A stretch of DNA of 64,000 nt from CAWCPR01 sp963797475 (GTDB lineage Bacteria; Chloroflexota; Anaerolineae; Anaerolineales; UBA4823): positions 330,740-394,739 of the forward strand of contig CAWCPR010000009.1 in NCBI GenBank assembly GCA_963797475.1. Direction: 5' to 3'. The notes beneath the pieces were generated by a model. The model searched no databases. It saw only the letters and a program-made list of their open reading frames with translations, and had not been told where the DNA came from. The position numbers and the translations under genes are program-made. Shown here piece by piece: positions 16,625 to 25,279 of the stretch (position 1 is the stretch's first letter; the number at the start of each line of letters is the position of its first letter).

Positions 16625-17302
16625 TTATCCCGTGCCCTTGCGCGCTGACATAATTTGCTGGCACAGCCGGACGCCGGTCATCGCATCGTTGACCCAATAA
16701 TCCGCCCCGACGTAAAGGCAAACCTGTTCGTTCAACTGGTTCCCGCCGATGATGATCGGCGCAGTCGACGCGTCTCTTTCGCCGGACCTTCGTAACAATT
16801 GAACGGTCTCGCGCATGGCGTCGTACGAGCTGGTCAACAATCCGGATAACCCGATGATATCCGGCTTTACCTGAACAGCCTGGAGCAGGAAATCCGCCGG
16901 CGCCGTATCCACCCCCAGGTCGTGCACGCTGAATCCGTAACTCCTCAAAAGCATGCTCAGGTTATTCTTGCCGATATCATGGATATCGCCCTGCACAGTC
17001 CCCAGCAAGATCGTGCCCAACTCGTTGCCGCGGAATTGGGTTTCAATCACCGGGTGTAAAAACTCCATAACTTCCCGGAAAATCTCGCCTGCCATGATCA
17101 GCCCGGAAAGGAAATACTCCCGCTGCTCGTAACGCTCTCCAACCTGCCTTAAGCCCTCCTGGCAGTCTTCGACGATCCTGAGCGGGTTTTCGCCGCTGGA
17201 GATGCGCGCTGCGACGAGCTCCAGGGCTTTTTTCTCGTCAAGATTGGCGACGCTGGCGATTAATGTCACGCGTAAACCCTTGTCGTCTGAAATCTCATCC
17301 AT
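16625..17302 (-). CDS. corrinoid (B12-binding) methyl carrier protein
   Basis: 225 residues in MtbC/MtaC layout: a helical cap (residues 10-90) and a cobalamin-binding Rossmann domain with GDIHDIGKN, where His 108 is the predicted lower axial ligand of cobalt, then LGVDTAP and GLSGLLTSSYDAM. It carries a methyl group between a substrate methyltransferase and an acceptor methyltransferase. It is transcribed away from the main corrinoid operon, 32 bases after the GntR gene, and differs clearly in sequence from the second corrinoid protein at 21886. Its dedicated methyltransferase is not adjacent. Confidence 0.92.
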   Translation of the reverse strand: MDEISDDKGLRVTLIASVANLDEKKALELVAARISSGENPLRIVEDCQEGLRQVGERYEQREYFLSGLIMAGEIFREVMEFLHPVIETQFRGNELGTILLGTVQGDIHDIGKNNLSMLLRSYGFSVHDLGVDTAPADFLLQAVQVKPDIIGLSGLLTSSYDAMRETVQLLRRSGERDASTAPIIIGGNQLNEQVCLYVGADYWVNDAMTGVRLCQQIMSARKGTG

Positions 17303-17334
17303 AGAAGATACTCGTTGCAGCTCGACCGGCTGTC

Positions 17335-18162
17335 CTAAACATCAACGCCCAACCGGGTTGTGAAGCTCAAGTGATCGCTGCGGAAGATAAACCAACCCCA
17401 ACTGATCGGCCGGTTCTCGAAGTCGTAAAAAAGGTGTTCCAGGTAAAAAGCAGCCGCCGGCAAGGTCGTTTGCAATAACCCGGCTTCCTCTTCGTTCATC
17501 AGGGCAGCTTCGATCGTCAAATGGCCGCATTTGAGCAGGCTGTTCTCGACGTTGGTAAACAGCCCTTGCAATGAGGTGACGTCCATCTCCGCCTCCACGA
17601 TCGGACGGGTGGGGTCATAAACCAGGTAAGCCCGGTGGTAAAAAACCGGCTGCTTTTCTTTCGTGAACAACCGCCGGATATAAATGGTGGGATCGCCTAA
17701 ATTCAACCCAAGCTTGCGCGCCGTGCGCTCGTCGGCCAGCACCATGCGGGCGTCCAGAAGTTTTATGCTGGAAGAGGAGCTATCGCTAAAAAGCTCCTGT
17801 AATTCGTGCAAGCTAAAGATTGCGGTGCTCAATTCCAGGGGCCTTACGAAAGTGCCTTTTCCCTGGATCGCATTGACCACGCCCTGGTCGGCAAGCAGGT
17901 TGATCGAGCGGCGCACCGTCATCGGGCTGATCTCATATTTGTAACACAACTGCGCCTCTGAAGGGAGCTGGTCGCCAGGGCGAAAGGCGCCCTCAGAGAT
18001 CTGGCGGCGCAGGATATTCGCCAGTTGAACGTAAGCCGGCTCGTACAAATCACGGTCTATACGATAGAATTCATCGCCCGTTTTTGGTAAATCTTGCATC
18101 ATAACGCCAAACTCAATTTTCCAACATAAACTGCAATTGTCAAGATGAACTTTATCAGCCAT
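17335..18162 (-). CDS. GntR family regulator with UTRA domain
   Basis: About 275 residues. GntR winged helix: YVQLANILRRQISEGAFRPG, then SEAQLCYKYEISPMTVRRSI and QGKGTFV. It is followed by a HutC/FarR-type UTRA ligand domain (ELFSDSS, PTIYIRRLF, VFYHRAYLVYD, YDFENRPISWGWFIFRSDH). ATG 18162 is used here; an internal Met pair about 22 codons later may be the true start, because family members usually begin close to the EPAYVQLANIL segment. Divergent from the DUF1638-activator-methyltransferase operon and upstream of the corrinoid gene, it is the obvious local regulator. Its ligand is probably the methylated substrate or its product. Confidence 0.9.
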   Translation of the reverse strand: MADKVHLDNCSLCWKIEFGVMMQDLPKTGDEFYRIDRDLYEPAYVQLANILRRQISEGAFRPGDQLPSEAQLCYKYEISPMTVRRSINLLADQGVVNAIQGKGTFVRPLELSTAIFSLHELQELFSDSSSSSIKLLDARMVLADERTARKLGLNLGDPTIYIRRLFTKEKQPVFYHRAYLVYDPTRPIVEAEMDVTSLQGLFTNVENSLLKCGHLTIEAALMNEEEAGLLQTTLPAAAFYLEHLFYDFENRPISWGWFIFRSDHLSFTTRLGVDV

Positions 18163-18193
18163 TGGCAAAACAACCCATTTATCGCCAGGCCTC

Positions 18194-18240
18194 TTGACAA
18201 CTTCACTATCTAAGTATACACTATATTTGCCAACTTCCCT
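18194..18240. promoter_or_regulatory. promoter and GntR operator candidate in the divergent region
   Basis: TTGACA (18194-18199) is followed 17 bases later by TACACT (18217-18222), a plausible plus-strand promoter. GTATAC (18214-18219) is a palindrome of the kind GntR/HutC proteins bind. CAACTTCACTAT (18198) and CAACTTCCCTAT (18231) form a direct repeat spaced 33 bases, three helical turns. Sites are judged by eye only. Confidence 0.45.
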
Positions 18241-18365
18241 ATATAACTATGGAGGTTCTTTGGAAATCGCCATGGTGAGACCTTCACGGAAGTTCCCAAA
18301 GACCCACTATGGAAGGTTGCCAGATTCGCCCTTCCTGAAATCCTCCTGTGATCCGGAAAATACCG

Positions 18366-19085
18366 ATGGATTTAAGCCGAACGAAGGTAATCGCTTGCGC
18401 CACCGTCATTGAGGAGATGCTGCCAATCATGCCAGCCAGATTGGCCTACGAGGTGCTGGATTTCGGGCTTCACCTGGTGCCGGGCAATTTGAAGAAATCG
18501 CTGCAACAGGCCATCGACGCTGCTTGCAGCGATTTTGATACCCTCCTGTTGGGATATGGCCTGTGTTCGATGGCGGTAGTCGGCCTGCAAGCGCGCAATT
18601 GTACTGTGGTGATCCCGCGTATGGATGATTGTATCGCCCTGTTTCTTGGGTCGCGGCAGGCTTACAACGTTCAATCCAAAAAAGAACCCGGGACTTATTA
18701 TTTAACCAAAGGCTGGATTGAAGTGGGCGATACGCCATTCGACGATTACGAACGCCTGGTAAACCAGTACGGGAAAGAGCGCGCCGACCGCATCATGAAG
18801 ACCATGCTAAAGCACTACACCCGGCTGGCCTACATTGATACGGGTCATTCCGATAATCAGCCCTACATCGAACACGCCCAAAAAACCGCCGACCGTTTCA
18901 ACTTGCGTTTCGAAAAAATCCCCGGCTCAAGCGCCCTGATCGAAAAAATGCTTTTTGGCCCCTGGGACCAGGATTTTGTGGTAGCACAGCCCGGACAGAC
19001 CATCCAATACCTGGATTTTAAAACCGATGTGACCGTTACGAATAACACCAACTCCTTCCCCACAGCAGACCTGACCGATAAATAA
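18366..19085 (+). CDS. DUF1638 domain protein of the corrinoid methyltransferase island
   Basis: About 239 residues. DUF1638 features: KVIACATVIEEMLPIMP at the N-terminus, DTLLLGYGLCSMAVVGLQ, IPRMDDCIALFLGSRQAY and a C-terminal IEKMLFGPWDQDFVVAQPGQ. Members often lie beside corrinoid methyltransferases and their reductive activators, but the biochemical role is not established. Several conserved Cys, Asp and His residues suggest metal or cofactor binding. ATG 18366 is preferred; a GTG at 18348 is in frame. Its stop overlaps the start of the activator gene by one base. Confidence 0.88.
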   Translation: MDLSRTKVIACATVIEEMLPIMPARLAYEVLDFGLHLVPGNLKKSLQQAIDAACSDFDTLLLGYGLCSMAVVGLQARNCTVVIPRMDDCIALFLGSRQAYNVQSKKEPGTYYLTKGWIEVGDTPFDDYERLVNQYGKERADRIMKTMLKHYTRLAYIDTGHSDNQPYIEHAQKTADRFNLRFEKIPGSSALIEKMLFGPWDQDFVVAQPGQTIQYLDFKTDVTVTNNTNSFPTADLTDK

Positions 19086-20935
19086 TGGAAAGCACAAAAA
19101 CCTTTCAAGTTCAATTCCAACCAGTTGGCAAACGCCTATCCGTTCCATCCGGCGAACGGTTAATCGAGGCGGCCCGCTCGGCCGGCATTGAGCTGGCCTC
19201 AGCTTGCGGCGGGGAAGGGAATTGTGGCCAATGCCGCATCGCGATCTTGTCCGGGCAGGTCACGCCTGCGACCGAAGACGAGGAATTTATCCTCAACGAT
19301 CTGGAAAGATATAATGGCCTGCGGCTGGCTTGTTCGACGCGCATCTTAAGCGATGTCAAAGTTCAAATCCCCAAAGATTCGCTGATCACCGGACAGCGCC
19401 TGCAGGTCGAAAGCAACCTTCGTGAAATCGCCGTGGACCCGGTAGTCGACGCCTTCCAACTGGAATTGTCGCCGGCGAATCTCAACGACATCCGCTCGGA
19501 TCTGGGCCGGGTGACAGAAGCCCTTTGCCGGGAACAGGGCATCTGCTCCGCTTACGCCAATATTGAGGTTATCCGGGCTCTACCGCAGGTGTTGCGCCAG
19601 GCAAATTGGCGCATTTCCGTCTTTGTTCGTGCGAACGAGATCGTGGGGGTTAGCCCGTATGGCACAGCGCCACTGGGCTTCGCCGTAGACCTGGGGACGA
19701 CCAAGATCGCCGCCTACCTGGTGAACCTGGAAACTGGAGAGGAGCTGGCTTCGACCGGCGCTCCAAACCCCCAAATCGGGTATGGCGAGGATGTCATCAG
19801 CCGCTTGAATTACGTTTACCGCAACGAAAACGGCGGGGTAACCCTGGCGGAAAAGGTGCGCTCAACGTTGGACGAGTCCCTCGGCGAGATGCTTGAAAAA
19901 GCCGGCGCCCGCCGGGATCAAGTGGTCGAAGCCTGCATCGTGGGCAATACCGCCATGATCCACCTGCTCATGGAGCTGCCGGTGCGCCAACTGGCTACTG
20001 CGCCCTACGTGGCTGCCGCCAGCGCAGCGATGGACGTTCGCGCCAGCGAGCTGGGGCTGAGAATGGCTGCCGGCGCTTATGTGCATATCCCGCCCATTAT
20101 TGGGGGGTTCGTCGGCGCCGATCACATCGCTATGGTGCTTGCCAGCGACCTGGATCAGAGCGATAAAGTCTCCCTGGGCGTTGACATCGGCACGAACACC
20201 GAGATCAGCTTGCGCAAACCAGGCGCACCCCATTTGACCGCGGCTTCGTGCGCCTCCGGCCCGGCTTTTGAAGGGGCCCACATCAGCGACGGTATGCGGG
20301 CTGCCTCCGGAGCCATCGAAAAAGTCAGAATTACAGACGGCGGGCTGGAGCTTGCCACAGTCGACTCGGAACCCGCTGTGGGTTTGTGCGGCTCCGGAAT
20401 TATCGATACGATCGCAGAATTGTACCGCTCAGGCTTAATCGACAGCCGCGGCCGTTTTCAGCGCGAGCAGGAGCGCGTGCGCATGGGCAGCAATGGGCCG
20501 GAGTTTTTGCTGGTCCCTGCTTCGGACAGCGGCAGCGCCCGGGATATCGTGATCACCCAAAAAGATGTGAACGAGATCCAGCTCGCCAAGGGGGCCATCC
20601 ATGCCGGCCTTAAGATCCTCCTGGACGCTACGGGGACGCCGCCCGAAAGCGTGGAGGAGGTGGTCATCGCCGGCGCCTTTGGCTCGTTCTTGAACGTGAA
20701 AAACGCGATCGCGATGGGCTTGTTTCCGGAGCTGCCGAAGGCGCAATTTCGCCAGGTAGGCAACGCGGCCGCTATCGGGGCCAAATGGATCCTGATCTCC
20801 AAGTCCGCCCGCCTGCGCGCCCAAAAAATCGCCCAGAATACCCGCTATAACGAGCTGACCACCTACCCAAGTTTCGGCCGCCAATTTGCCCTGGGAATGC
20901 TGTTCCCCGGCGACTCGCTCTTTAAACGAGGCTGA
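19085..20935 (+). CDS. reductive activator of corrinoid enzymes (2Fe-2S/ASKHA, DUF4445)
   Basis: 616 residues. The N-terminal plant-type ferredoxin has Cys 41, 47, 50 and 83 (ACGGEGNCGQC, then LACST). A linker domain precedes an ASKHA-type ATPase core starting at GFAVDLGTTKIAAYLVNLET, with later motifs VGNTAMIHLL, GVDIGTNTEISLR and VIAGAFGSFLN. Such RACE/RamA-like proteins use ATP and low-potential electrons to return inactive Co(II) corrinoid to Co(I). Start and previous stop overlap (TAATG), giving translational coupling. It should serve one or both corrinoid proteins here. Confidence 0.93.
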   Translation: MESTKTFQVQFQPVGKRLSVPSGERLIEAARSAGIELASACGGEGNCGQCRIAILSGQVTPATEDEEFILNDLERYNGLRLACSTRILSDVKVQIPKDSLITGQRLQVESNLREIAVDPVVDAFQLELSPANLNDIRSDLGRVTEALCREQGICSAYANIEVIRALPQVLRQANWRISVFVRANEIVGVSPYGTAPLGFAVDLGTTKIAAYLVNLETGEELASTGAPNPQIGYGEDVISRLNYVYRNENGGVTLAEKVRSTLDESLGEMLEKAGARRDQVVEACIVGNTAMIHLLMELPVRQLATAPYVAAASAAMDVRASELGLRMAAGAYVHIPPIIGGFVGADHIAMVLASDLDQSDKVSLGVDIGTNTEISLRKPGAPHLTAASCASGPAFEGAHISDGMRAASGAIEKVRITDGGLELATVDSEPAVGLCGSGIIDTIAELYRSGLIDSRGRFQREQERVRMGSNGPEFLLVPASDSGSARDIVITQKDVNEIQLAKGAIHAGLKILLDATGTPPESVEEVVIAGAFGSFLNVKNAIAMGLFPELPKAQFRQVGNAAAIGAKWILISKSARLRAQKIAQNTRYNELTTYPSFGRQFALGMLFPGDSLFKRG

Positions 20936-21034
20936 GATCGAAATAAAAATTCTCCCCCAGGAATCATGCGTTAGCACGGCCACCTGACCGTCACGCAAAT
21001 CACGGAGCGACCCGATTTTTACCAGGAGAGTGGA

Positions 21035-21841
21035 ATGAAAATTATTGGAGAAAAAATAAATGGCACCCGAAAAAGAGTGGCCCAGGCCATCGCCGAACGC
21101 GATGCAGCCTATATCCGCGATCTGGCGCTAAAACAAACCGAGGCCGGCGCGGATTGGCTGGATGTCAACGCCGGCACCCTGCCGAGCCGGGAGGCGGATG
21201 ACCTGATCTGGCTGATCGAAAATATACAGGCGGTCGTCGATACCCCGCTGAGCCTGGACAGCGCCAACCCCGAGGCCCTCAACATTGCCATCCGGGCCGT
21301 GCGCAAGACCCCGCTGATCAACTCGATCAGCGGCGAACCGGACCGGCTGGCAGGCATCTTGCCCATCGTCGCCGAACACGGCTGCCAGGTGATTGCCCTG
21401 GCAATGGACGAAAAAAAGATCCCCGAAAGCAGCGAGAAGCGCTTGCAGGTCGTCCGCCAGGTGGTGGCGCAAACGCGCCTCAGCGGGATCCCGGATTCGA
21501 GCGTTTACATCGATCCCCTGGCGATGACGGTCTCCACCAATACCCAAAGCGCTATGATCGCCTTTGAGACCATGCGGTTGGTGCGCCAGGAATTCCCAGA
21601 GGCCCACCTGACCATCGGCTTGAGCAATATCTCTTTTGGCCTGCCGGCGCGCGCCTACGTCAACCGCGGATTCCTCTCGCTGGCGATGCAAAACGGCCTG
21701 GACTGCGCCATCCTGGATCCGCTCGACCGCGAGATCCGGGCCGCTATCCTGACGACCGAGCTGCTGCTGGGCAAAGACAGCTACTGCCTGAACTTCATCC
21801 GGGCTTCAAGAAAAGGGATCTTCGATAAGCCGGCTGCCTGA
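21035..21841 (+). CDS. methyltetrahydrofolate:corrinoid methyltransferase family (pterin-binding)
   Basis: 268 residues, a pterin-binding TIM barrel related to AcsE, MtrH and MtvB: MKIIGEKINGTRKRVAQAI, GADWLDVNAGTLP, LSLDSANPEALN, LINSISGE, YIDPLAMTVST and IGLSNISFGLP. These segments carry the Asp/Asn residues that hold the pterin ring. It probably moves the methyl group from the corrinoid protein at 21886 to tetrahydrofolate. GGAGAG precedes the ATG. A weak imperfect hairpin lies in the 99-base gap before it. Confidence 0.92.
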   Translation: MKIIGEKINGTRKRVAQAIAERDAAYIRDLALKQTEAGADWLDVNAGTLPSREADDLIWLIENIQAVVDTPLSLDSANPEALNIAIRAVRKTPLINSISGEPDRLAGILPIVAEHGCQVIALAMDEKKIPESSEKRLQVVRQVVAQTRLSGIPDSSVYIDPLAMTVSTNTQSAMIAFETMRLVRQEFPEAHLTIGLSNISFGLPARAYVNRGFLSLAMQNGLDCAILDPLDREIRAAILTTELLLGKDSYCLNFIRASRKGIFDKPAA

Positions 21842-21885
21842 CCAACCCCAATCATCTATTCATTCACTGAAAGGAGATGCGAACC

Positions 21886-22509
21886 ATGTCACAGGAATTA
21901 ATCGATGCGATCACCGAGATGCGCGAAGAAGATGCGCTCAAGCTCGCCACCCAGATACTGGATCAGGGCGCCAGCCCGGCCGGCATTCTGGAGGACTGCC
22001 GGGTCGCCATGGACGTGATCGGCAAGCGTTTCGAAGCCGGCGATTGCTTCATCCCCGAGCTCATCCTGGCCGGCGAGATGCTCTCGCAGATCACCGCCCT
22101 GGTCAAGCCGCACATGCAAAAAGAAGCCCGCCAGGAAAAAATCGGCAAGGTGGTCATTGGGACCGTCGAAGGCGACATCCACGACATCGCCAAAGACATC
22201 GTCGCCTTCATGCTGGACATCAACGGCTTCGAAGTCACCGACCTGGGGGTGGACGTGCCCCCGGCCAGGTTTGTCCAGACCGTCAAGGACACCGGCGCTA
22301 AGGTCGTCGCTTTGAGCGGGTTCCTGACCCTGGCATACGACCCAATGAAAGCCACGGTCGAAGCCTTGAAAGCGGCTGGCATGCAGGATGTGAAGGTCAT
22401 GATCGGCGGCGGGCAGGTGGATGCCCAGATCCGCGCCTACACCGGCGCAGATGCCTACGGCAAAGATGCAATGACAGCCGTCTCACTGGCTAAACAGTGG
22501 TCTGCATAG
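21886..22509 (+). CDS. corrinoid (B12-binding) methyl carrier protein
   Basis: 207 residues. Helical cap domain (1-85), then a cobalamin domain with GDIHDIAKD (His 99 as predicted cobalt ligand), LGVDVPP and LSGFLTLAYDPM. ATG 21886 is preferred because AAGGAG is nine bases upstream; the in-frame ATG 21877 abuts the SD. It lies between the pterin methyltransferase and the UroD-type methyltransferase, the order expected for a three-component demethylase such as MtvABC. Confidence 0.94.
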   Translation: MSQELIDAITEMREEDALKLATQILDQGASPAGILEDCRVAMDVIGKRFEAGDCFIPELILAGEMLSQITALVKPHMQKEARQEKIGKVVIGTVEGDIHDIAKDIVAFMLDINGFEVTDLGVDVPPARFVQTVKDTGAKVVALSGFLTLAYDPMKATVEALKAAGMQDVKVMIGGGQVDAQIRAYTGADAYGKDAMTAVSLAKQWSA

Positions 22510-22520
22510 GAGTTTAAATC

Positions 22521-23861
22521 ATGGATACGAATTTAGTAAAACAGTCGTCTGCTGAAAAGCTCAAAGCCCGTTTCAATGACTGGCTCACGCCGCAAGGGGT
22601 GCAGTTCGCCAGTCCCGAAGCTGAGAGCGCTTACCGGGAACGCGTGCAAATGGTCAAAGACGTGGTTCAGCTCAAAAAGCCAGCCCGTGTGCCGATCTGC
22701 CCGAACGTCGGGTTTTACCCATTTGCCTATGCCGGCGTCACCCCGGAAGAGGCGATGTACGATTACGATAAGCTGGGCTACGCGTTGAACAAGTTCCACG
22801 CCGACTTCCTGCCCGACTCGCTTTCCAGCGCGCCAATCTATGGCCCGGGCAAGGTTTTCGAGATGCTGGATTACAAACTCTATCGCTGGCCCGGGCACGG
22901 CGTGCCCTCTACTGCCCCCTACCAGTGTGTTGAATCAGAATATATGCACGGCGACGAATACGACCAGTTCATCAACGACCCGTCGGGCTTCTTCATGCGC
23001 GCCTATCTGCCGCGCGTTTTTGGATCGCTGGATGCCTGGCAAATGCTGGCGCCATTCACCGACATTCTCGAGCTGCCCTTCCTGGGCGGGTTCATGGTCC
23101 CCGTCGGCCTCCCGCCCGTACAGGAAGCCTTCAAAAAACTCATGGAAGCAGGGCAGGCAGCACTTGAGTGGATCCAGGCCGCTTTGGCGGTGGATGGCGC
23201 CACGATCAGCACATTGGGCATTCCGCCCCTGATCGGCGGCTTCACCAAAGCGCCTTTCGACACCCTGGGCGATACCCTGCGCGGCACGCGCGCCATTATG
23301 CTGGATATGTTCCGCCAGCCCAAAAAGCTGCTGGCGGCCCTGGAGCGCCTGGTGCCGATCGCCATCGAGATGGGCGTGCGCTCGACTACCACCAACAATA
23401 ACCCGGTCGCCTTCATCCCGCTGCACAAGGGCGCGGATGGGTTCATGTCGAATAAAGACTTCAAGACCTTCTATTGGCCTACCCTGAAAGCGGTTATGCT
23501 GGGCTTGATCGAAGAAGGCGTCGTACCCTACCTGTTCGTCGAGGGCGGCTACAACCAGCGGCTGGATATCATCACCGACCCTGATATCCCCAAAGGCACG
23601 ACCATCTGGATTTTCGACCAGACCGACATGAAGGAAGTGAAGAAACGCTTCACCGGTTGGGCTTGCTTCGGCGGTAATGTCCCTGTTTCCCTGTTGAAAG
23701 CCGCCACTGCCGAAGACGTCAAGGCGCACGTCAAGGGCCTGTTGGACGATGTAGCTGGAGATGGCGGCTATATCCTCTCCACCGGCGCGGTCCTGGACGA
23801 CGCTAAGGCGGAGAACCTGCACGCAATGATCGATACCGGCAAGGAATACGGCAAGTATTAA
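22521..23861 (+). CDS. uroporphyrinogen-decarboxylase-family corrinoid methyltransferase
   Basis: 446 residues, a HemE/MtaA-fold TIM barrel: RVQMVKDVVQLKKPARVPIC near the N-terminus, then FKTFYWPTLKAVMLGLIEEG and LFVEGGYNQRLDII. In this family the C-terminal region binds zinc that activates the methyl donor or acceptor; clear ligands are Glu in FVEGGYN and Cys in GWACFGGNV. AGGAG lies seven bases upstream. As the substrate-side component of the island it probably demethylates a methoxylated or N-methyl compound. Substrate unknown. Confidence 0.9.
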   Translation: MDTNLVKQSSAEKLKARFNDWLTPQGVQFASPEAESAYRERVQMVKDVVQLKKPARVPICPNVGFYPFAYAGVTPEEAMYDYDKLGYALNKFHADFLPDSLSSAPIYGPGKVFEMLDYKLYRWPGHGVPSTAPYQCVESEYMHGDEYDQFINDPSGFFMRAYLPRVFGSLDAWQMLAPFTDILELPFLGGFMVPVGLPPVQEAFKKLMEAGQAALEWIQAALAVDGATISTLGIPPLIGGFTKAPFDTLGDTLRGTRAIMLDMFRQPKKLLAALERLVPIAIEMGVRSTTTNNNPVAFIPLHKGADGFMSNKDFKTFYWPTLKAVMLGLIEEGVVPYLFVEGGYNQRLDIITDPDIPKGTTIWIFDQTDMKEVKKRFTGWACFGGNVPVSLLKAATAEDVKAHVKGLLDDVAGDGGYILSTGAVLDDAKAENLHAMIDTGKEYGKY

Positions 23862-23933
23862 GGATCCGCCCTGATATAATCGCCCTGGCGATTTTACAGT
23901 TCTGCTGCAAGACCCGCCAGGTCGTCCCACAAA

Positions 23934-23969
23934 GCGAGTATTCACCGTGCTGGGGCGGTGAATACTCGC
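23934..23969. other. perfect 14-bp stem-loop before the MFS gene
   Basis: GCGAGTATTCACCG (23934-23947) pairs perfectly with 23956-23969 around the loop TGCTGGGG. It lies between the UroD-type gene and the MFS gene. No U-tract follows on either strand, so it is not a standard terminator. An operator, attenuator or mRNA-stabilising element are alternatives. Confidence 0.75.
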
Positions 23970-24000
23970 AATCTTAACCAGGCCCTGCGAGATCGTAACA

Positions 24001-25230
24001 ATGCGTGAAAAAGCAGCCATCAAACCCGCCCCATCCATCCTCCCCTTTGCATGGGTAATCCTGGTAGTCGTGTACCTGGCCAGTGTAGCCGCGCCATTAA
24101 ACCAATCCAAAGTCCCGCCCATCCTGCCCATCCTGATGGAGGCTTTCCAGCTCAACCTGGCTCAAGCCGGGCTGTTAATGTCGGTTTTCGCTGTCACCGG
24201 CCTGCTCCTGGCCTTGCCGGCCGGGTTCATCCTGCAGCGCCTGGGGTTAAGGCTATCCGGGTTGATCGCCCTGGGCTTCCTGGCAGCCGGCTCTGCACTG
24301 GGGGCGATTTCCACGCAATTTGGCTTATTGTTGGCCAGCCGGGTGATCGAGGGGGTAGGCATGGGCCTGCTGGGCGTATTGGCGCCGGCCTCCATTGCCT
24401 TATGGTTTCCGCGTGAGAAACAAGGCGCTCCCATGGGCCTGTGGGCCACCTGGGTGCCAATCGCTACGATCGCTACGTATGGCCTGGCCCCTAGCCTGGC
24501 AGAGACGATTACCTGGCAGGCCGTGTGGTGGATCACCTGCGGGTACACCTTGCTGGTTATGCTGGCCTTCGGACCGCTGATGCGCGCTCCCTCCCAATTT
24601 GAAAGACATGCAAATTTCCCCGGGGATAGCCCGGACCCGGAGGCCGCGGGGGCGATTTCGTCCGGAGTGTTCGCCGCCCTGGCAAACCGGAATATCTGGC
24701 TGCTGGGCCTGGAGTTTGCCTGTTTCAACGTGGTCTTCACCGCCCTGGGGACCTTTTACCCCACCTTCCTGACGGAGATGCGCCCTTACTCCCTGGCGGA
24801 TGCCGCCCGGATTTCCAGCATCACCACGATTGCCGTGCTCGTCTCTGCCCCTTTGGCGGGCTGGCTGTCGGACCGCATCGGCTCCCGGCGGCTGATATTT
24901 AGCCTCCCCATGCTGGGCGTTGCCGCCGCGATGCTGCTTCCATTTCGGGTGACTGGCTGGCAAATCTTTGCACTGCAAGCCCTGTTTGGCCTGTTAGCCG
25001 GGGCGATTGCGACGGCTATCTTCACGGCCGCTCCGGAGTTGATGGACAACCCCAGCCTGGCCGTGTTCGGCCTGGGGGTGATCATGCTCGGGCAAAACCT
25101 GGGAGTACTGGTGGGGCCGGTTTGGTTCGGGCAGATGGTAAAGCTCTCCGGTTGGGCAGCCGCAGGCAACTGGATGATCCCGGTCTGCCTGCTAGGATTT
25201 CTGGCCGGCTGGTTTGTAAAGATCCGCTGA
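24001..25230 (+). CDS. MFS transporter
   Basis: 409 residues with 12 predicted membrane helices. N-terminal half: SKVPPILPILMEAFQLNLAQ, a GFILQRLGLRLSG loop and the SRVIEGVGMGLLG helix. The second half has the conserved loop GWLSDRIGSRR. Resembles CynX/NarK-like or organic-anion MFS carriers. It follows the corrinoid operon in the same direction after a 139-base gap containing a stem-loop, and may import the methylated substrate or export the demethylated product. SD is weak. Confidence 0.88.
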   Translation: MREKAAIKPAPSILPFAWVILVVVYLASVAAPLNQSKVPPILPILMEAFQLNLAQAGLLMSVFAVTGLLLALPAGFILQRLGLRLSGLIALGFLAAGSALGAISTQFGLLLASRVIEGVGMGLLGVLAPASIALWFPREKQGAPMGLWATWVPIATIATYGLAPSLAETITWQAVWWITCGYTLLVMLAFGPLMRAPSQFERHANFPGDSPDPEAAGAISSGVFAALANRNIWLLGLEFACFNVVFTALGTFYPTFLTEMRPYSLADAARISSITTIAVLVSAPLAGWLSDRIGSRRLIFSLPMLGVAAAMLLPFRVTGWQIFALQALFGLLAGAIATAIFTAAPELMDNPSLAVFGLGVIMLGQNLGVLVGPVWFGQMVKLSGWAAAGNWMIPVCLLGFLAGWFVKIR

Positions 25231-25279
25231 TGTAAAAGGGGGCAACGCGAAGACAGAGGCGCGTCTTTGTCGGGCAGGC

